64,000 nucleotides of DNA from Bacteroidota bacterium (GTDB taxonomy: Bacteria > Bacteroidota > Bacteroidia > Chitinophagales > Chitinophagaceae). The DNA is taken from the NCBI GenBank assembly GCA_023422835.1, contig JAFAGI010000011.1, positions 79,010-143,009 of the forward strand, read 5' to 3'. Positions 55,259-63,646 of the stretch are shown piece by piece; position 1 is the stretch's first letter; every line of letters starts with the position of its first letter. Made by a program: the position numbers and the translations under genes. The notes beneath the pieces are model-generated. The model saw nothing but the letters and a program-made list of their open reading frames with translations, searched no databases and was not told where the DNA came from.

Positions 55259-56776
55259 ATGTTTTGGATCTACTTAATTATATGTTTTATTGGCTGGCAC
55301 GCGGGTATGTACGGGATGTTCAAGAAAGCAGGCATTGAACCCTGGAAAGCCTTTATACCTTTTTATAATACCTGGCTGATTGTTGAGAAGTGCGGCATAA
55401 AAAAGATCTGGTTTTGGCTACAGTTGCTGCCGTTTGCCGGTATTTTTATTACCATCTGGATCACCATTATTTTTGTGATGCATTTCGGCAAGTTTGACCT
55501 GCTTTCACATACCCTTACCGTGTTTGCACCTTTTGCTTATTTGCCCTATCTTGGGTTCTCCAAGGATGTACGCTGGATAGGCCCCGAAAGCGTAAAGCAT
55601 TACAAAAAGAGTTCTTTACGGGAATGGATAGACGCACTCGTTTTTGCTACAGTGGCCGCCACTATTATACGCACTTTCATTTTTGAGGCGTATGTAATAC
55701 CTACAGGCAGCATGGAAAAAACACTGCTCATCAATGATTTTCTTTTTGTAAATAAAATGAGCTACGGCGCGCGGATACCGGAAACGCCCTTGAGCTTTCC
55801 CTTTGTACACAATATCATGCCCGGCTCTTCTACAAGGCCGTCTTATGTAAAGTGGGTGAAGTTTCCTTATAAAAGATTGCCGGGCGCAGGAAAAGTTCAG
55901 CGAAATGATGTGGTTGTATTTAATTTTCCGGCAGGAGATACCATCATCAACGAAGCAGGCTTTGGCTCCGCAAGGCCTTATTACGATGTATTAAGAGAGC
56001 AGTTCAATGGCAACAGGGAAGCGCTTCGTTATGAATACCCTGATATACTGGTGCATCCACGGGATAAAACCGACAATTACATCAAGCGCTGTACGGCGCT
56101 TCCCGGTGATACGGTTTACCTGAAAGAAAGCATTTTATATATAAACGGTCAGCCCGCGGTTGTACCGCCTAATTCTCAGATGGCGTATGTGGTTACTACC
56201 AACGGCCAAAGCATACCGAATGATTTTTTGCAGGATGAAATGCATGTAAAGCTCGTACCGGTCAACGCTTCCGACTCTCCTGAATTTGAGCCGATGGGCA
56301 ACAACCTGTTCAGGATAACGATGCGCCCGGAAGACGTAAATAAATTAAAAACGCTTCCTAATGTATTGAGCATAGTACCTGATGTAGATACCACATCTTC
56401 CTCATGGATATTCCCGAACGGTGGTGCGCACCGCTGGTCTTCTGACAATTTCGGGCCATTGTACATCCCTAAAAAAGGCGCTACGGTAGAGCTGAATGCG
56501 CAGAACATAGATATCTACCGCAGGGTGATAACAAATTACGAAGGGCATACTTTAATTGAAAATAATGGTCAGTATATTATTGACGGTAAGCCCGTCAGCC
56601 AATACACTTTCGCCTATGATTATTACTGGATGATGGGGGATAACCGCCACCGGAGCCAGGATAGCCGCTTCTGGGGCTTTGTGCCGGAAACACATATCGT
56701 GGGCAAAGCCTCACTCATCTGGTTTAGCTGGCAAAACGGCCCGCGCTGGAACAGAATTTTCCGCAGCATTAAATAA
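55259..56776 (+). CDS. lepB: Signal peptidase I with extra N-terminal membrane domain
   Basis: 505 residues, much longer than the E. coli enzyme (324). Two or three extra membrane helices (about 3-20, 49-75, 85-100) precede the catalytic part; FKKAGIEPWKAFIPFYNTWLI is typical of DUF5684-type domains. The catalytic Ser151 (YVIPTGSMEKTLL) and the general-base Lys276 (DNYIKRCTALPGD) are present, 125 residues apart instead of about 55, so there is an insertion between them. The C-terminal box MMGDNRHRSQDSRFWGFV is conserved. It cleaves signal peptides of exported proteins at the inner membrane. The TACATTTG box at 55228-55235 may be its promoter. Confidence 0.95.
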   Translation: MFWIYLIICFIGWHAGMYGMFKKAGIEPWKAFIPFYNTWLIVEKCGIKKIWFWLQLLPFAGIFITIWITIIFVMHFGKFDLLSHTLTVFAPFAYLPYLGFSKDVRWIGPESVKHYKKSSLREWIDALVFATVAATIIRTFIFEAYVIPTGSMEKTLLINDFLFVNKMSYGARIPETPLSFPFVHNIMPGSSTRPSYVKWVKFPYKRLPGAGKVQRNDVVVFNFPAGDTIINEAGFGSARPYYDVLREQFNGNREALRYEYPDILVHPRDKTDNYIKRCTALPGDTVYLKESILYINGQPAVVPPNSQMAYVVTTNGQSIPNDFLQDEMHVKLVPVNASDSPEFEPMGNNLFRITMRPEDVNKLKTLPNVLSIVPDVDTTSSSWIFPNGGAHRWSSDNFGPLYIPKKGATVELNAQNIDIYRRVITNYEGHTLIENNGQYIIDGKPVSQYTFAYDYYWMMGDNRHRSQDSRFWGFVPETHIVGKASLIWFSWQNGPRWNRIFRSIK

Positions 56777-56799
56777 TCATTAAAATATATTAAATTTGA

Positions 56800-56828
56800 A
56801 GTCCCTTGGTTTTTACAGGGACTTTTTT
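56800..56828 (+). terminator. Terminator after lepB
   Basis: AGTCCCT (56800-56806) and AGGGACT (56817-56823) make a perfect 7-bp stem with a 10-nt loop, followed by T's; it lies 24 nt after the stop and before cdd. Confidence 0.9.
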
Positions 56829-56844
56829 CGTTTAAATATAAAAT

Positions 56845-57330
56845 ATGGAAGTCAGAAAAATTGACTTTTCTTACGAAGAGTACAACAGTATAGACGAGCT
56901 GCCGCAGCAGGATAGGGCGTTGCTCCTGAAAGCAAAGGAAGCTACCGCGCTGGCTTATGTGCCGTACTCGCATTTCTATGTAGGCGCTGCGGCGTTGCTT
57001 GAAAACGGTGTAGTGCTTACTGGCGCTAACCAGGAAAATGCCAGCTTCCCGGTAACCATTTGTGCAGAGCGCACATTGCTGGGCACAATATCTTCGGTAC
57101 AGCCCGGCGTAGCGATTGAAGCGCTGGCGGTGAGTTATTTCAATGAAAAAGGTGCCAATGACAAGCCTATATCCCCCTGCGGCATTTGCAGGCAGACAAT
57201 TGCAGAATATGAGAAAAGGTTGAAAAAGAAAATCCGCGTCATTCTCGGCGGGCAAAGCGGTAAGGTATACGTAATACCCGAAGCAGGCTTTCTGCTGCCT
57301 TTTGGTTTTACGGCAACCGACATGGAATAG
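56845..57330 (+). CDS. cdd: Cytidine deaminase
   Basis: 161 residues, homotetrameric-type Cdd. Zn ligands and catalytic Glu are in TICAERTLLGT and SPCGICRQTIAEY; the substrate loop is YSHFYVGAAALLENG. It hydrolyses cytidine and deoxycytidine to uridine forms for pyrimidine salvage. It follows lepB after 68 nt, but a terminator lies between. Confidence 0.95.
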   Translation: MEVRKIDFSYEEYNSIDELPQQDRALLLKAKEATALAYVPYSHFYVGAAALLENGVVLTGANQENASFPVTICAERTLLGTISSVQPGVAIEALAVSYFNEKGANDKPISPCGICRQTIAEYEKRLKKKIRVILGGQSGKVYVIPEAGFLLPFGFTATDME

Positions 57331-57465
57331 TCAAAATAGTATGCCCTGCTGTTTGATCTAATTATTTTTTGTATTTTTATATACTGTTTTGTTACCGTGA
57401 TAGTGAAGATGATGACGTGCGTAGCAACGCGCAGCTATAGCATTTAAGATAATAAACATTACAAC

Positions 57466-58269
57466 ATGCGTACAATACTCGTAGCCACAGATTTTTCCGC
57501 TTCGGCAAAGAATGCCTCCGAATATGCCATTGACCTGGCAAAACACCTGCATACCTCCGTGGAGCTGGTGCATGCATTTGATGTGCCGTTTACTTTTTCC
57601 GATTCGGGTATGCAATACATAGATATTGAGGAAATTGAAAAGAATACCCAGGAATCTCTTGTAGCAGAAGTGGAAAGGCTCAAAGAATTAAACCCCTCTG
57701 TAGAAGTAAAATTTCAATCGTGTATCGGCAGGATCATTGATTGTATCAACGATATTTCTTCGCGTATAAAACCCTGCCTGATCGTATTTGGCATGAGCGG
57801 CGAGAACGACAGCTTTCTTTGGGGAAGTACCGCCATTACTGCCTTGCGCTCCTTTAATGTGCCCGTTTTGATTGTACCTAAAAATGCTAAATGGGCCGGT
57901 GTACAGCATCTTTGCTATGCGGTGAATTATCAGAAAGTAAATGAGAACACGCCATTTCATTACATTAAAGAATGGGCAAAATTATTTTCAGGTCAATTAA
58001 CGGTGTTTAACGTGCATAAGGTTCATGAATACGCCGAGCCTCCTGCCAACCTCAAAGAAGCTCTGAAAGATATGAACCCGCGGTACGAATCCTGGGAGTC
58101 TGATAATTTTGAAATAGGCATGCAGAACTTTCTTTCAGCTAATAACTTCGACTGGCTGGTGATCATTCCCCAGAAGCACGGCTTTTTCGACAGGCTCAGG
58201 CACAATAGCCGAAGCAGGCAGATTACCAAAGTAAGTTCTATCCCAGTATTATCTTTTTACGAAAAGTAA
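57466..58269 (+). CDS. Universal stress protein (UspA) family
   Basis: 267 residues, two-part UspA architecture. The first half (about 1-145) has ILVATDFSASAKNASEYAID, VFGMSGENDSFLWGSTA and FNVPVLIVPKNAKW (UspA fold with the GxxG nucleotide-binding region partly kept: VFGMSGEND). The second half (about 150-267) is a weaker copy (FSGQLTVFNVHKV, NNFDWLVIIPQKHGFFDRL). Cytoplasmic stress-related protein; ATP binding is uncertain. Confidence 0.88.
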   Translation: MRTILVATDFSASAKNASEYAIDLAKHLHTSVELVHAFDVPFTFSDSGMQYIDIEEIEKNTQESLVAEVERLKELNPSVEVKFQSCIGRIIDCINDISSRIKPCLIVFGMSGENDSFLWGSTAITALRSFNVPVLIVPKNAKWAGVQHLCYAVNYQKVNENTPFHYIKEWAKLFSGQLTVFNVHKVHEYAEPPANLKEALKDMNPRYESWESDNFEIGMQNFLSANNFDWLVIIPQKHGFFDRLRHNSRSRQITKVSSIPVLSFYEK

Positions 58270-58331
58270 TATTAACGTTCGTTTCGGGGATCTAAGAACT
58301 TTCTTTCTGTATTTTTGTTGAAAAGAAAATT

Positions 58332-58649
58332 ATGGACAATAATCAGGATAACAACCCTAACCAATTGAATATTGAGATCAGCGAAGAAGTTGCAGAAGGT
58401 AATTATTCCAACCTGGCGATCATTACACACAGCCATGCAGAGTTTATACTCGACTTTGTAAATGTAATGCCGGGAACACCCAAAAGCAAAGTAAAATCAA
58501 GAATTATACTCGCTCCCATGCATGCTAAAAGGCTCATGCGCGCTATTGTTGATAATGTAAATAATTACGAAGCACAACACGGCACTATTAACGATCTGCA
58601 GGACATAGAGTTGCCGCTGAACTTTGGCGGGCCTGCGGCACAGGCTTAG
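58332..58649 (+). CDS. DUF3467 family protein
   Basis: 105 residues with the conserved NLAIITHSHAEFILDFVNVMP and RIILAPMHAKRLMRAIVDNV blocks of DUF3467, a small Bacteroidota family with unknown role. It is acidic, soluble and likely dimeric. The TATTTTTG at 58310-58317 is a possible -7 box. Confidence 0.9.
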   Translation: MDNNQDNNPNQLNIEISEEVAEGNYSNLAIITHSHAEFILDFVNVMPGTPKSKVKSRIILAPMHAKRLMRAIVDNVNNYEAQHGTINDLQDIELPLNFGGPAAQA

Positions 58650-58725
58650 CAATTACAGGTACCTTCATTCACCCGTGCACGCAATGATAACGAGTGGATT
58701 ATCAATTTAAAATATAAACTGCAAT

Positions 58726-60363
58726 ATGAACTTAGGTTACTTTAATTATCCTCAGCCGGCGAATGAGCCGGTACAGAACTATGCTCCCGGCTCTCCCGAA
58801 AGGACAGCCCTTAAAAAGGCGTTATCAGACGCCAGGCAAACAACATTAGATATTCCTATGGTTATTGGAGGAGAATTTGTAAAAACCGGTAAAAAGGTTT
58901 CCATCCATCCTCCGCATGAAATAGGCCATACATTAGGGCATTATTACGAAGGCGGCGAGCAGGAGATCAATGCAGCTATTGACGCAGCTTTGCAGGCAAA
59001 AGAAAGCTGGGAAAATATGTCCTGGGAAGATCGCGCAGGCATATTTCTTAAAACCGCTGACCTTATTGCAAGCAAATACCGTTACCAGTTCAATGCAGCT
59101 ACAATGCTGGGTCAGAGCAAGAATGCTTACCAGGCAGAAATAGACAGCGCCTGCGAACTGATAGATTTTTTAAGATATAATGTGCATTTCCTCAGCGAGA
59201 TCTACAGGCAGCAGCCCGTATCCTCCCCCGGTGTACACAACCGAACCGAATGGCGTGCACTGGAAGGTTTTGTGCTGGCCTTAACGCCGTTTAACTTTAC
59301 AGCTATTGCGGGTAACCTGCCCACAAGTGCTGCTATGTGCGGCAATACGGTTGTATGGAAAGTGTCTAACACACAGGTGTACAGCGCATCCTGGATTATG
59401 AATATACTAATGGAAGCGGGCTTGCCTGCGGGCGTCATCAATCTGGTGTTTGTACCCGGTAGTACTTTAGGCAAAGTGGTGTTTTCGCATCCTGATTTTG
59501 CAGGCATACATTTTACAGGCTCTTCGGGCGTTTTTAACGAGATATGGAAGACGATCGGTGCCAACATGCAGGTTTATAAAACATACCCACGCATAGTAGG
59601 CGAGACCGGTGGAAAAGATTTTGTAATGGTGCACAAATCCGCTGATGTGGCCGTTACCGCTACAGCGCTGGCACGCGGCGCATTCGAATTCCAGGGACAG
59701 AAATGTTCTGCAGCATCCAGGGCTTACCTGCCATCCAACATAGCAGAAGACATTAAAGCAAAACTGCTGGAAATGGTGCAGTCTTTCAAATTGGGCGGAG
59801 TGGAAGATTTCGGCAACTTTATCAATGCCGTAATTGATGAAAAAAGCTTTGATAAAATAGCAGCTTATATAGACAGCGCATCGAATGACGAAAAAGTAAA
59901 GATCATCGCAGGCGGAAAATATGATAAATCCAAAGGCTATTTTATAGAACCTACCATCATAGAAACCTCCGATCCGGAATATGTGACCATGTGTGAGGAG
60001 ATATTCGGTCCCGTACTCACCATCTATGTATATGATGCAGATAAATTTGAAGAAACGTTGAAACTGGTAAATGGTACTTCTCCCTATGCGTTAACAGGCT
60101 CCATCATAGCGCGCGACAGGGATGCCATTGCATTGGCAACATCGAAACTACGCCATGCTGCGGGCAATTTTTACATCAACGATAAGCCTACAGGAGCAGT
60201 AGTAGGACAGCAGCCGTTTGGCGGTGCACGGGCTTCCGGCACCAATGATAAGGCCGGCAGCATGATCAATTTATATCGCTGGCTGAGTGCGCGAACCATT
60301 AAGGAAACCTTTGATCCGCCCGTGGATTACGGCTATCCTTTCCTTGCCAGCGACGGAGCATAA
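58726..60363 (+). CDS. pruA: 1-pyrroline-5-carboxylate dehydrogenase
   Basis: 545 residues, aldehyde dehydrogenase superfamily. Nucleophile Cys327 in FQGQKCSAASRAYLP, the general base Glu in VGETGGKDFVMVH, and SGVFNEIWKTIG. The N-terminal YPQPANEPVQNYAPGSPERT region and overall length match P5C dehydrogenase (RocA/PruA group) of Bacteroidota. It oxidises glutamate semialdehyde to glutamate in proline degradation, using NAD+. Confidence 0.95.
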   Translation: MNLGYFNYPQPANEPVQNYAPGSPERTALKKALSDARQTTLDIPMVIGGEFVKTGKKVSIHPPHEIGHTLGHYYEGGEQEINAAIDAALQAKESWENMSWEDRAGIFLKTADLIASKYRYQFNAATMLGQSKNAYQAEIDSACELIDFLRYNVHFLSEIYRQQPVSSPGVHNRTEWRALEGFVLALTPFNFTAIAGNLPTSAAMCGNTVVWKVSNTQVYSASWIMNILMEAGLPAGVINLVFVPGSTLGKVVFSHPDFAGIHFTGSSGVFNEIWKTIGANMQVYKTYPRIVGETGGKDFVMVHKSADVAVTATALARGAFEFQGQKCSAASRAYLPSNIAEDIKAKLLEMVQSFKLGGVEDFGNFINAVIDEKSFDKIAAYIDSASNDEKVKIIAGGKYDKSKGYFIEPTIIETSDPEYVTMCEEIFGPVLTIYVYDADKFEETLKLVNGTSPYALTGSIIARDRDAIALATSKLRHAAGNFYINDKPTGAVVGQQPFGGARASGTNDKAGSMINLYRWLSARTIKETFDPPVDYGYPFLASDGA

Positions 60364-60416
60364 GACAAGCATAATTATTGTGTTTTGCATCGCTGCATTT
60401 AACGGTTGCAATTCTC

Positions 60417-60445
60417 TTTGGAATAAAAGTTTTTTATTAACTTCG
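60417..60445 (+). promoter_or_regulatory. Candidate promoter of pdhB
   Basis: TTTG at 60417-60420 and TAACTTCG at 60438-60445 (7 of 8 matches to TAnnTTTG) with a 17-nt spacer; ATG at 60490 gives a 40-nt leader. Confidence 0.5.
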
Positions 60446-60489
60446 CCACGCGAACAAAAAAATTGTATTAAAACTAATAACTAATATTT

Positions 60490-61476
60490 ATGCGACAAAT
60501 AGCTTTTCGTGAAGCCTTGCGTGAGGCAATGAGTGAGGAGATGAGAAGGGATGAGAATGTATTCTTAATGGGTGAGGAAGTTGCCGAATATAACGGAGCC
60601 TACAAAGTGAGCCAGGGCATGTTGGCCGAATTCGGTCCGAAAAGAGTAATCGATACGCCGATTGCTGAACTGGGCTTTGCTGCTATTGGCGTAGGCGCAG
60701 CACAAAATGGCTTGCGTCCCGTGGTAGAATTTATGACTTGGAACTTTGCAGTTCTCGCCTTAGATCAGATACTGAATTCGGCTTCAAAAATGCTGGCAAT
60801 GAGCGGCGGCCAGCTTAGCTGCCCCATCGTTTTCAGAGGGCCAAACGGCAGCGCCGGCCAATTAGGCGCCCAGCACTCCACAGCTTTTGAGGCGTTGTAT
60901 GCCAATATACCCGGATTGAAAGTTGTATCAGTGTCCAACGGTTATGACGCCAAAGGTTTATTAAAACAGGCTATCCGCTATGAAGAAGACCCGGTGATTT
61001 TTATGGAGAGCGAGGTGATGTATGGCGATAAGTCGGAAGTACCCGAAGAAGAATACTACATTGAGCTGGGTAAAGCTGATGTAAAAAGGCAGGGGAAAGA
61101 TGTTACGATCGTATCTTTTAATAAAATGATGAAAGTAGCTTTAAAGGCTGCCGAAGAACTCGAAAAAGAAGGCGTGAGCGCGGAAGTAATAGATTTAAGA
61201 ACAATCCGCCCGTTGGATTGGAGAACCGTTCTGGAAAGTGTGAAGAAAACAAACCGACTGGTGATTGTGGAAGAACAATGGCCGTTTGCGTCCGTAAGCT
61301 CTGAGGTGTCTTACAGGATCCAGAAAGAAGGCTTCGATTACCTGGATGCTCCTATCCGCCGCATTACTGCTGCAGATGCGCCTATGCACTATGCACCTAC
61401 ACTGGTTGAAGCCTACCTGCCAAGCGTGGAAAGAACAGTGAAACTGGTGAAAGACGTGATGTATATGAAGAAATAA
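60490..61476 (+). CDS. pdhB: Pyruvate dehydrogenase E1 beta subunit
   Basis: 328 residues, the usual E1-beta length. FREALREAMSEEMRRDENVF, GEEVAEYNGAYKVSQGM, FMTWNFAVLALDQILNSASK, and EEQWPFASVSSEVSYRIQ are typical of the pyruvate-type E1-beta in Bacteroidota. With E1-alpha (not in the window) it binds thiamine diphosphate and decarboxylates pyruvate. It lies between pruA and a YbjQ gene and is likely monocistronic, given its own promoter and terminator. Confidence 0.94.
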   Translation: MRQIAFREALREAMSEEMRRDENVFLMGEEVAEYNGAYKVSQGMLAEFGPKRVIDTPIAELGFAAIGVGAAQNGLRPVVEFMTWNFAVLALDQILNSASKMLAMSGGQLSCPIVFRGPNGSAGQLGAQHSTAFEALYANIPGLKVVSVSNGYDAKGLLKQAIRYEEDPVIFMESEVMYGDKSEVPEEEYYIELGKADVKRQGKDVTIVSFNKMMKVALKAAEELEKEGVSAEVIDLRTIRPLDWRTVLESVKKTNRLVIVEEQWPFASVSSEVSYRIQKEGFDYLDAPIRRITAADAPMHYAPTLVEAYLPSVERTVKLVKDVMYMKK

Positions 61477-61497
61477 CACAGCAAACTATATGTAAAG

Positions 61498-61527
61498 ATC
61501 CTGGCAGTTTTTGCCGGGATTTTTTTG
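61498..61527 (+). terminator. Terminator after pdhB
   Basis: ATCCTGGCA (61498-61506) pairs with TGCCGGGAT (61512-61520, one G-T pair), loop of 5 nt, followed by TTTTTTT. Confidence 0.9.
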
Positions 61528-61623
61528 TGATGCTGTGTGATGGATATTCACGAATGGTAAATTATTTATTTCCGGTAAAACGTGTAGCAATTATTTTTAG
61601 TAACTTGCTTCAAAATTATATAC

Positions 61624-61941
61624 ATGCTATTAACTACTACAACTTTCGTGGAAGGGCATCCGGTAAAAGAACATAAAGGGATTGTATTTGGTGAGACAAT
61701 AATCGGCGCCAATATTGTTAAAGACCTGTTTGCTTCCGTGCGCGATATTGTTGGCGGAAGATCCGGTTCTTATGAAGGCGTGCTGACGGAAGCACGCGAG
61801 ACTTCTTTGCGTGAAATGGAGCAGAGGGCGGCGCAAATGGGTGCCAATGCTGTCATTGGAATTGATGTGGATTATGAAGTTTTGGGTTCAGGCGGCAGCA
61901 TGCTGATGGTGAGTGTTTCAGGAACTGCTGTGGTAATTTAA
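61624..61941 (+). CDS. YbjQ (UPF0145) family protein
   Basis: 105 residues with [20 protein letters not shown] and [16 protein letters not shown], diagnostic for the YbjQ family, which forms pentamer rings of unknown function. Stand-alone gene. Confidence 0.92.
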   Translation: MLLTTTTFVEGHPVKEHKGIVFGETIIGANIVKDLFASVRDIVGGRSGSYEGVLTEARETSLREMEQRAAQMGANAVIGIDVDYEVLGSGGSMLMVSVSGTAVVI

Positions 61942-62071
61942 TTTCTGCATCTTTTTAATTTTTTTTCACGCAAAGAAAAGATTCTGTGTTATGATCCAAG
62001 TTTTTGTATTATTTTTTTAGTTGATTTTGAAGGGTCTAAAAGTGAGCTTTCAAAATAAAAAATAAAAATCT

Positions 62072-62105
62072 TTTGTATCTAAATTTAATATCGTAATATT
62101 GCGAT
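62072..62105 (+). promoter_or_regulatory. arsR promoter with overlapping operator-like palindrome
   Basis: TTTG (62072-62075), 18-nt spacer and TAATATTG (62094-62101) form the promoter. The 16-bp palindrome ATCGTAATATTGCGAT (62090-62105) overlaps the -7 box, so a bound ArsR would block RNA polymerase. A related site is at 62474-62489. Confidence 0.6.
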
Positions 62106-62121
62106 GTAAATAAATTTAGAA

Positions 62122-62451
62122 ATGGGAGTTACAAAAACGGAAATATATAAAGACGAGCAAAATAAACTTGCATCGCTTCTTAAAGTTTTAGCACATCCAG
62201 CCAGAATAGCAATCCTGCAATATATTATCAACCAAAAAGCATGTATTTGTAATGATCTGGTTGAGGAATTAGGTTTAGCACAGGCAACTATTTCACAACA
62301 TTTAAAAGAATTAAAAAACATAGGAATTATTCAAGGCTCAATTGAAGGAAAATCAGTTTGCTATTGTATTGACGAAAAGGTATGGAAGCAATTTCAAGAG
62401 GAATTTAATGGCTTTTTCAATCAGGATGTAAACGTAAAGCAGTGCTGTTAA
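62122..62451 (+). CDS. arsR: ArsR-family metalloregulator
   Basis: 109 residues, winged helix-turn-helix. LASLLKVLAHPARIAILQYI, KACICNDLVEELGLAQATIS and HLKELKNIGIIQGSIEGKSV give helix 3 with Cys residues in KACICND, the common As(III) binding pair (CxC) of ArsR, plus a C-terminal QCC. It represses the downstream arsenic genes until arsenite binds. Its own promoter carries the operator. Confidence 0.92.
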   Translation: MGVTKTEIYKDEQNKLASLLKVLAHPARIAILQYIINQKACICNDLVEELGLAQATISQHLKELKNIGIIQGSIEGKSVCYCIDEKVWKQFQEEFNGFFNQDVNVKQCC

Positions 62452-62473
62452 GGGATTTTTTTTACATTTTAAC

Positions 62474-62489
62474 ATCGTTATATTGCTAT
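62474..62489 (+). promoter_or_regulatory. Second ArsR operator-like site
   Basis: ATCGTTATATTGCTAT matches 14 of 16 bases of the site at 62090-62105 and lies before the DUF6428 start. It includes TATATTG, close to the -7 box, so a second regulated promoter inside the operon is likely. Confidence 0.55.
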
Positions 62490-62535
62490 ATAGCGTTATT
62501 TAATTAATTATTTTATCATTTTAAAAGTTAGTATT

Positions 62536-63010
62536 ATGAAGTTATTTGAAATCAAAGAAATTTTATCAGCATTAGAAAATGTTGAATTTCAATTAGAAAA
62601 ATGGAACATTTGTTCCTGAACACTTTCACGTTACTGAAGTGGGGCAAATAATCAAAAATTTTATTGATTGTGGCGGAGTAATCCGTAAGGAAAAAGTAGT
62701 CAACTTTCAATTGTGGAATGCCAATGATTATGAGCACAGGTTGAAACCAGGAAAACTATTAAGTATAATTAAACTTTCAGAAAATAAATTAGGAATTGAA
62801 GATGCGGAGATAGAAGTGGAATATCAAAGCGATACTATTGGTAAATACGATTTGGATTTCAATGGAAATACATTTGTACTGAAAAATAAAGCGACTGCTT
62901 GCTTGGCTCAGGATACTTGCGGAATTCCTTCTGAAAAACAAAACAAAAACCTTTACAAATTAACAGCAAATCAATCCAATTCATGCACTCCAAATTCAGG
63001 ATGCTGCTAA
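62536..63010 (+). pseudogene. DUF6428-type arsenic-operon protein, frameshifted in a poly-A run
   Basis: ATG at 62536 gives MKLFEIKEILSALENVEFQL, and the frame then stops at 62617 (TGA). With one A fewer in the run 62597-62601 the frame joins NGTFVPEHFHVTEVGQIIKN and continues to 63010, giving about 157 residues ending in NSCTPNSGCC. The joined product matches small DUF6428 proteins of Bacteroidota arsenic operons. An alternate start at 62639 would make only the C-terminal part. An A-run slip may be a sequencing error, a phase switch or real loss. Confidence 0.8.
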
Positions 63011-63028
63011 ACCCTAAATCGAATATCC

Positions 63029-63643
63029 ATGTATCCAATATTATCAGAGACAATTCAACAGTTAGAATGGGAGAAAATCAATATCGATGAGCGTAAAAGT
63101 ACCTTACAGCCGTTGATTGATTTTATTCAATTAAAAATAAATAGCAAGCAGCAAATAAATATAAATTTCATTTGTACCCATAATTCGCGCAGGAGCCATT
63201 TATCACAGGTTTGGGCACAAGTAGCAGCCTCTCATTTCGGTATTGAGAATGTGATTTGCTATTCAGGAGGTACTGAAGAAACCGCATTATTTCCAAAGGT
63301 AGCAGAAACATTAGCCAATCAGGGACTTAATATTTTCAAAATAAATGATGGCTCTAATCCTGTTTATGCTATAAAATATAGTGATAATTCTCAACCTATA
63401 ATTGGATTTTCTAAAAAATATGACAATCCTTTTAATCCAGTATCTGCTTTTGTTGCTATAATGACCTGTTCACAAGCTGATGGTGGATGTCCATTTATCG
63501 CTGGTGCGGAAAAAAGAATTCCCATCACATTTGAAGATCCTAAAATTTCAGATAACACTTCCGAACAGACAAAGATATATTCAGAAAGAAGCTTACAGAT
63601 AGCATCGGAAATGTTTTATGTTTTTTCAAAAATTACTAAATAG
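63029..63643 (+). CDS. Arsenate reductase-like low-molecular-weight phosphatase
   Basis: 204 residues with the CX5R phosphatase loop FICTHNSRRSHLSQVWAQ, Asp and Cys residues (MTCSQADGGCPFIAG) for the redox relay and a DPK segment (FEDPKISD). Thioredoxin-type ArsC uses such a Cys relay to reduce As(V) to As(III). The protein is longer than the 130-140-residue ArsC because of an N-terminal helical stretch of about 40 residues (ETIQQLEWEKINIDERKST). Next to arsR and ACR3, so an arsenate role is well supported. Confidence 0.88.
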   Translation: MYPILSETIQQLEWEKINIDERKSTLQPLIDFIQLKINSKQQININFICTHNSRRSHLSQVWAQVAASHFGIENVICYSGGTEETALFPKVAETLANQGLNIFKINDGSNPVYAIKYSDNSQPIIGFSKKYDNPFNPVSAFVAIMTCSQADGGCPFIAGAEKRIPITFEDPKISDNTSEQTKIYSERSLQIASEMFYVFSKITK

Positions 63644-63646
63644 CCG

